From contig JANCRA010000012.1 in assembly GCA_024362935.1 (NCBI GenBank), forward strand, positions 2,604,001 to 2,668,000: a stretch of DNA of 64,000 nucleotides. Direction: 5' to 3'. This stretch comes from Setophaga petechia. Its lineage: Eukaryota; Chordata; Aves; Passeriformes; Parulidae. The notes beneath the pieces were generated by a model. It was not told the origin of the DNA and ran no database searches. It saw nothing but the letters and a program-made list of their open reading frames with translations. Of the stretch, positions 60,801 to 64,000 are shown in pieces (position 1 is the stretch's first letter; each line of letters begins with the position of its first letter). Position numbers and translations under genes: made by a program.

Positions 60801-63800
60801 ACTTCCCTGATCAGTCTGTTACACCCTGCTTGATCCTCCCCCTTCTGCACCCTGCTGTGTTGGACACATTTCTCAGCCTGCTGAGTCTGAGGTGTGTTTA
60901 CATGCACTCTCTGAAGCTGGCCTTTCTGGTAACCTTTTGAAAATAAACAGAGCCATCACTATAAACAAAACCATACAGGGAATTCAGAAATTCAAACTGG
61001 AATTCACAAATTCACAAACTGTCATAACACAGGAGGATTTTCAGCCAGTTGCATAAAGATTAAACATGGTTCTGAGGTTGAAATTCAGCTGTCCTGGACT
61101 TACCAGCACTGATGAGTTTTTGTGGCCACTACTTTACCATTCCAGGTTTTCCAGCCTTATAAGTAACACAACCATTTTCAGCCCTTGATGATATGTGCCT
61201 ACATGGCCTAAAAAAACCCAATCTCTGAATCTGATAGGAAAACCCCTCTTTGACATGCTTCCTAGGGTTCCAAAACCTCTGTTTATCCTGATAATTGTTC
61301 TAGTCAGGGTTTGCATATGCACATCAGCATGAGGTGTAGCAGTTCTCTGAGGAGTTCCTTTCTAAATAATTTGATCTTGAGCAAAGATTGCTTAAGACTT
61401 TTCCCAAATCTGTTGTCTTCTCTTAGAAAAAACTTAGGGAAAATTGTTTGGGCTTTTTTTTGGTCTTTTTTGTCTCTGTCTAGAGATACCACTCAGAGCA
61501 GTGAGACCCTTAGCTTCAGAGGTTTAAAGGAGGATGTCTACCTGCCATTTTTCTACCAACCATTGACGTGAGTCCTGTGTTATTCTGCCTTACACTCTGA
61601 GGAGCTGAAATTTGGCACTTCCAGTCACTAGAGTTGATGCAATGGAAACATAAGCACTGTTGCCCTTGTGACTTGCTTCCATCCCTCATTCCACTCAATA
61701 CAGTCAAACTCTGTGCCTGAAGCATTCCAGGTTCTCCATCACACAAAGCACCTCTCTTAGTTGTCTGCTTTGCCAGATCTGCCTGGAGCAGAGGATTCCC
61801 TGGAGAATGAATGATAGCAGCACACAAGCTATAATCAGTGATTATTTTGATTATTATTGATCAGTGATTTTTTTTTTTTTCTCAGACTCTACATACCTGG
61901 TCTGTGGTTTTTATTTTGGGAAACCCTCCTTCAGTTGATGAATTATGAGTTTGAAAGCTGGAATTGTAAACTAGATTTGGTCTTTTAGCCTCCCTCTTTT
62001 GTTAGCCTTTGTCTTGATGGGGCCCAAAAGTGATGGTGGAATTCTTGGTGTTTGACAGTTCCTGCACAAAAGGAAAAGAGACTTTCCAGACCCACAGATA
62101 CAAGGAAGTTTTCAAAGGTTTTGTTTTTGTTAAATGGTGTCCCCTTTTGCCTCAGTATCAAGGAACATTTCTCCATCCATTAGAGAATAAAGTGGTTTCC
62201 CCTGTGCAGGCTTGTAATAACCATCTATGCTGTGAACGATCACTGCTGTTGTACCAGAGAGTCAGGGCTGACTTCTGTCTTGCTGGTGCACACTGCTTGC
62301 TGCTGCATGTCATTACCAAAGAGGACAAATCCTACTGTCATTCATATCCAGGCTATCAAAAGCTATTTCATTTACCCATGTATTCCTGTTTCTCCGCAGC
62401 TTCTCAGATAATTGCCATCTGAACCAGAAGAGAGTTTGAGTGCTTTCCTTCTTTTTTTAAGCTTTTAAAGAACCTATGTGTCTTAACAGATTGGATGCTT
62501 CAGAAAGAAACTATTTCTTCAGTGGGACAGAGGACAATAGATCTCATACAGATGTATATGGCACATCTTAAAAGGAAATAAAAATCCCACCATGAACCCC
62601 ACACTGAGTTTTTGAAATCCTTTATTCAGTGCTCTAATTCTGAACAATGTTTTTGGCTTATTTAATTGTCCTCAAAATTGAATGTTGAACAAAACTCACT
62701 TTTTTCTTTTAATCTACTGTAATAAGAAAGGAGTGAAATGAAAAAATGTATTCCTTTGATACCCTTAATCTTTTCTCTCCTGTGGCTATGCTCCTATTCA
62801 GTAAGAGATCATACTTGCTAGTTGCAGAGCCTGGATGCCAATCCATGAGATTTAAAACAAACCCAAATCCATGTTTCCTGCAGCTACATCTAGGTCCATG
62901 GCAATGCTCACAATTGTAAAATTGCCTCCAGGATGTTATTTGAAATACTGTTATTGTGGGTCTGGCTGCTTTCCTCATCTTCCTTCATGTGATCCTTCTT
63001 CGTGTGAGTTTTCACCTTGTGTTTCACTGTCACTTTCTGAACAGCAATGCTACATTCCTCTGAAAGCCCAAGGAAGGAAACAATCACTGCCTGGATTAAT
63101 TATGCACTTTTCATCCCCAAAGCTCCCCATGGGCATTCAGACCCTCCCAGGCTCAGCTCACTGGAAAATTATAGAAATGAATTTTTTTGTGCTAAAGCAG
63201 ACAAACCTACTGAAACATCAAACATCTCCATCTGTCTAAGGTAAAAGATATTTCGTAAAAATGTACCCTACACATACATTACTATTCACATCTGATGTGC
63301 ATGCATTCACCTGATGTATGAATGGTCCTTCTTAGTTGGTCTGAACTCCACCTAAACTCTGCAGCACTCTACCCTGGCCTGGTGGCTGCACAATGCTAGC
63401 CCTAAACTAGAAAGTGACGTAGATATTAACATCACTTTGCCTTTAGACAAGGCTAGATTTCTACATCTTACTTGCTTGATGTGGCCGTTTACCCTCATTG
63501 CTCCTTTTATTGGACTAAAGTTTGTCTTGGGAGGCTGCTATATGGTTATGATATCCAAAAGTCCCATAATGAGGCCTTAATGTCCAGCAAAAGGAATAGA
63601 AAAACTGCCATAATTTTCAGCAGCAGTAGGTTCTTCTGCTCAGCTGTCAATGTATATTCCACCCTTTATTTTAACATGGCCTTATTTTGTTTCCCTGTGC
63701 ACTTGAAGCAGTGACAATCCTCTATTTGTATTCTGGCACATTACTGCTGGAGATGAGATCATCCATCTAGGTTTTGTGCAATTTTGGAGCTACAGGTTTG

Positions 63801-64000
63801 GTATTTAATAGGGTCATGCCCTGGTGTGCTTACTCCTCTTAGAATAATATTCGGTAGAGAGCTGTGTCAAGTTATGGGTTTGCTGGCTGTGTCTGAAGAT
63901 TCATATGCTGATTGCTTTGACCTGCCTAGCTATAGTAAGAGCCTGTAACTGCCCAATTACTATTAGAGCTTTTGATTTAAGTTACGGTTGTGATTTTATC
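57868..64000. other. Intergenic DNA downstream of PLXNB2
   Basis: About 6.1 kb without any reading frame resembling a known family on either strand and no CpG-rich promoter. It holds the 12-bp inverted repeat at 59709. In mammals the next gene 3' of PLXNB2 is MAPK11; none of its kinase motifs was seen here. Confidence 0.55.
59709..59738. repeat. 12-bp perfect inverted repeat
   Basis: Arms gaaagccctgct and agcagggctttc with a 6-nt spacer, intergenic. No T-tract or gene context that explains it. Confidence 0.85.

Noticed and set aside
1..64000. Identification as PLXNB1, PLXNB3 or an A-type plexin
   Set aside because: The RQKRD region, the juxtamembrane [14 protein letters not shown] stretch and the terminal ALENKVTDL agree with PLXNB2 as I recall it; A-type plexins lack the VTDL end. 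A database search would settle this.

Overview
The window is vertebrate nuclear DNA, most likely from a bird. It is AT-rich, and its coding sequence lies in short exons with GT/AG introns. It also carries several CR1 LINE fragments with the avian-type 3' tail (repeats of ATTCTRTGATTCT) and one solo endogenous-retrovirus LTR of a type I associate with songbirds. No bacterial, phage or CRISPR-like system is present.

One protein-coding gene dominates. It is the 3' two thirds of a plexin-B gene on the + strand, read here as PLXNB2. I traced 26 exons between 1139 and 57617. Every splice junction is phase-compatible, and together the exons encode 1,139 C-terminal residues plus a TGA stop. The sema domain and first PSI domain lie upstream, outside the window. 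In order, the visible protein has: the end of an extracellular linker; a cysteine-rich PSI domain; IPT/TIG repeats; a membrane-proximal segment with an RQKR/D convertase site; one membrane span; a basic/coiled juxtamembrane segment; the first half of the split GAP domain, ending in an Arg-Arg pair; a ubiquitin-like Rho-GTPase-binding domain; the second half of the GAP domain with a third conserved Arg; and a C-terminal VTDL PDZ ligand.

Layout: 1-1138 is intron with a CR1 fragment. 1139-13245 holds five ectodomain exons; the 2498-7742 intron contains a CR1 with two other fragments nested in it. 13246-26044 is a 12.8 kb intron with one CR1 and a 24-unit GC-rich minisatellite. 26045-31296 encodes the remaining IPT repeats, cleavage site and membrane span. 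32322-57617 encodes the cytoplasmic part, with long introns at 37-40 kb and 42.7-48.6 kb; the latter holds the solo LTR. 57618-64000 is 3'UTR followed by intergenic sequence with no recognisable gene.

The points most worth a second look are: the minisatellite, whose unit variants look like a CpG and its two deamination products; two possible premature 3' ends (a soluble-ectodomain terminal exon near 28.6 kb and an intronic poly(A) site at 41.8 kb); G-quadruplex-capable C-rich tracts; and the nested repeat history. I found no evidence for a wholly new biological system.
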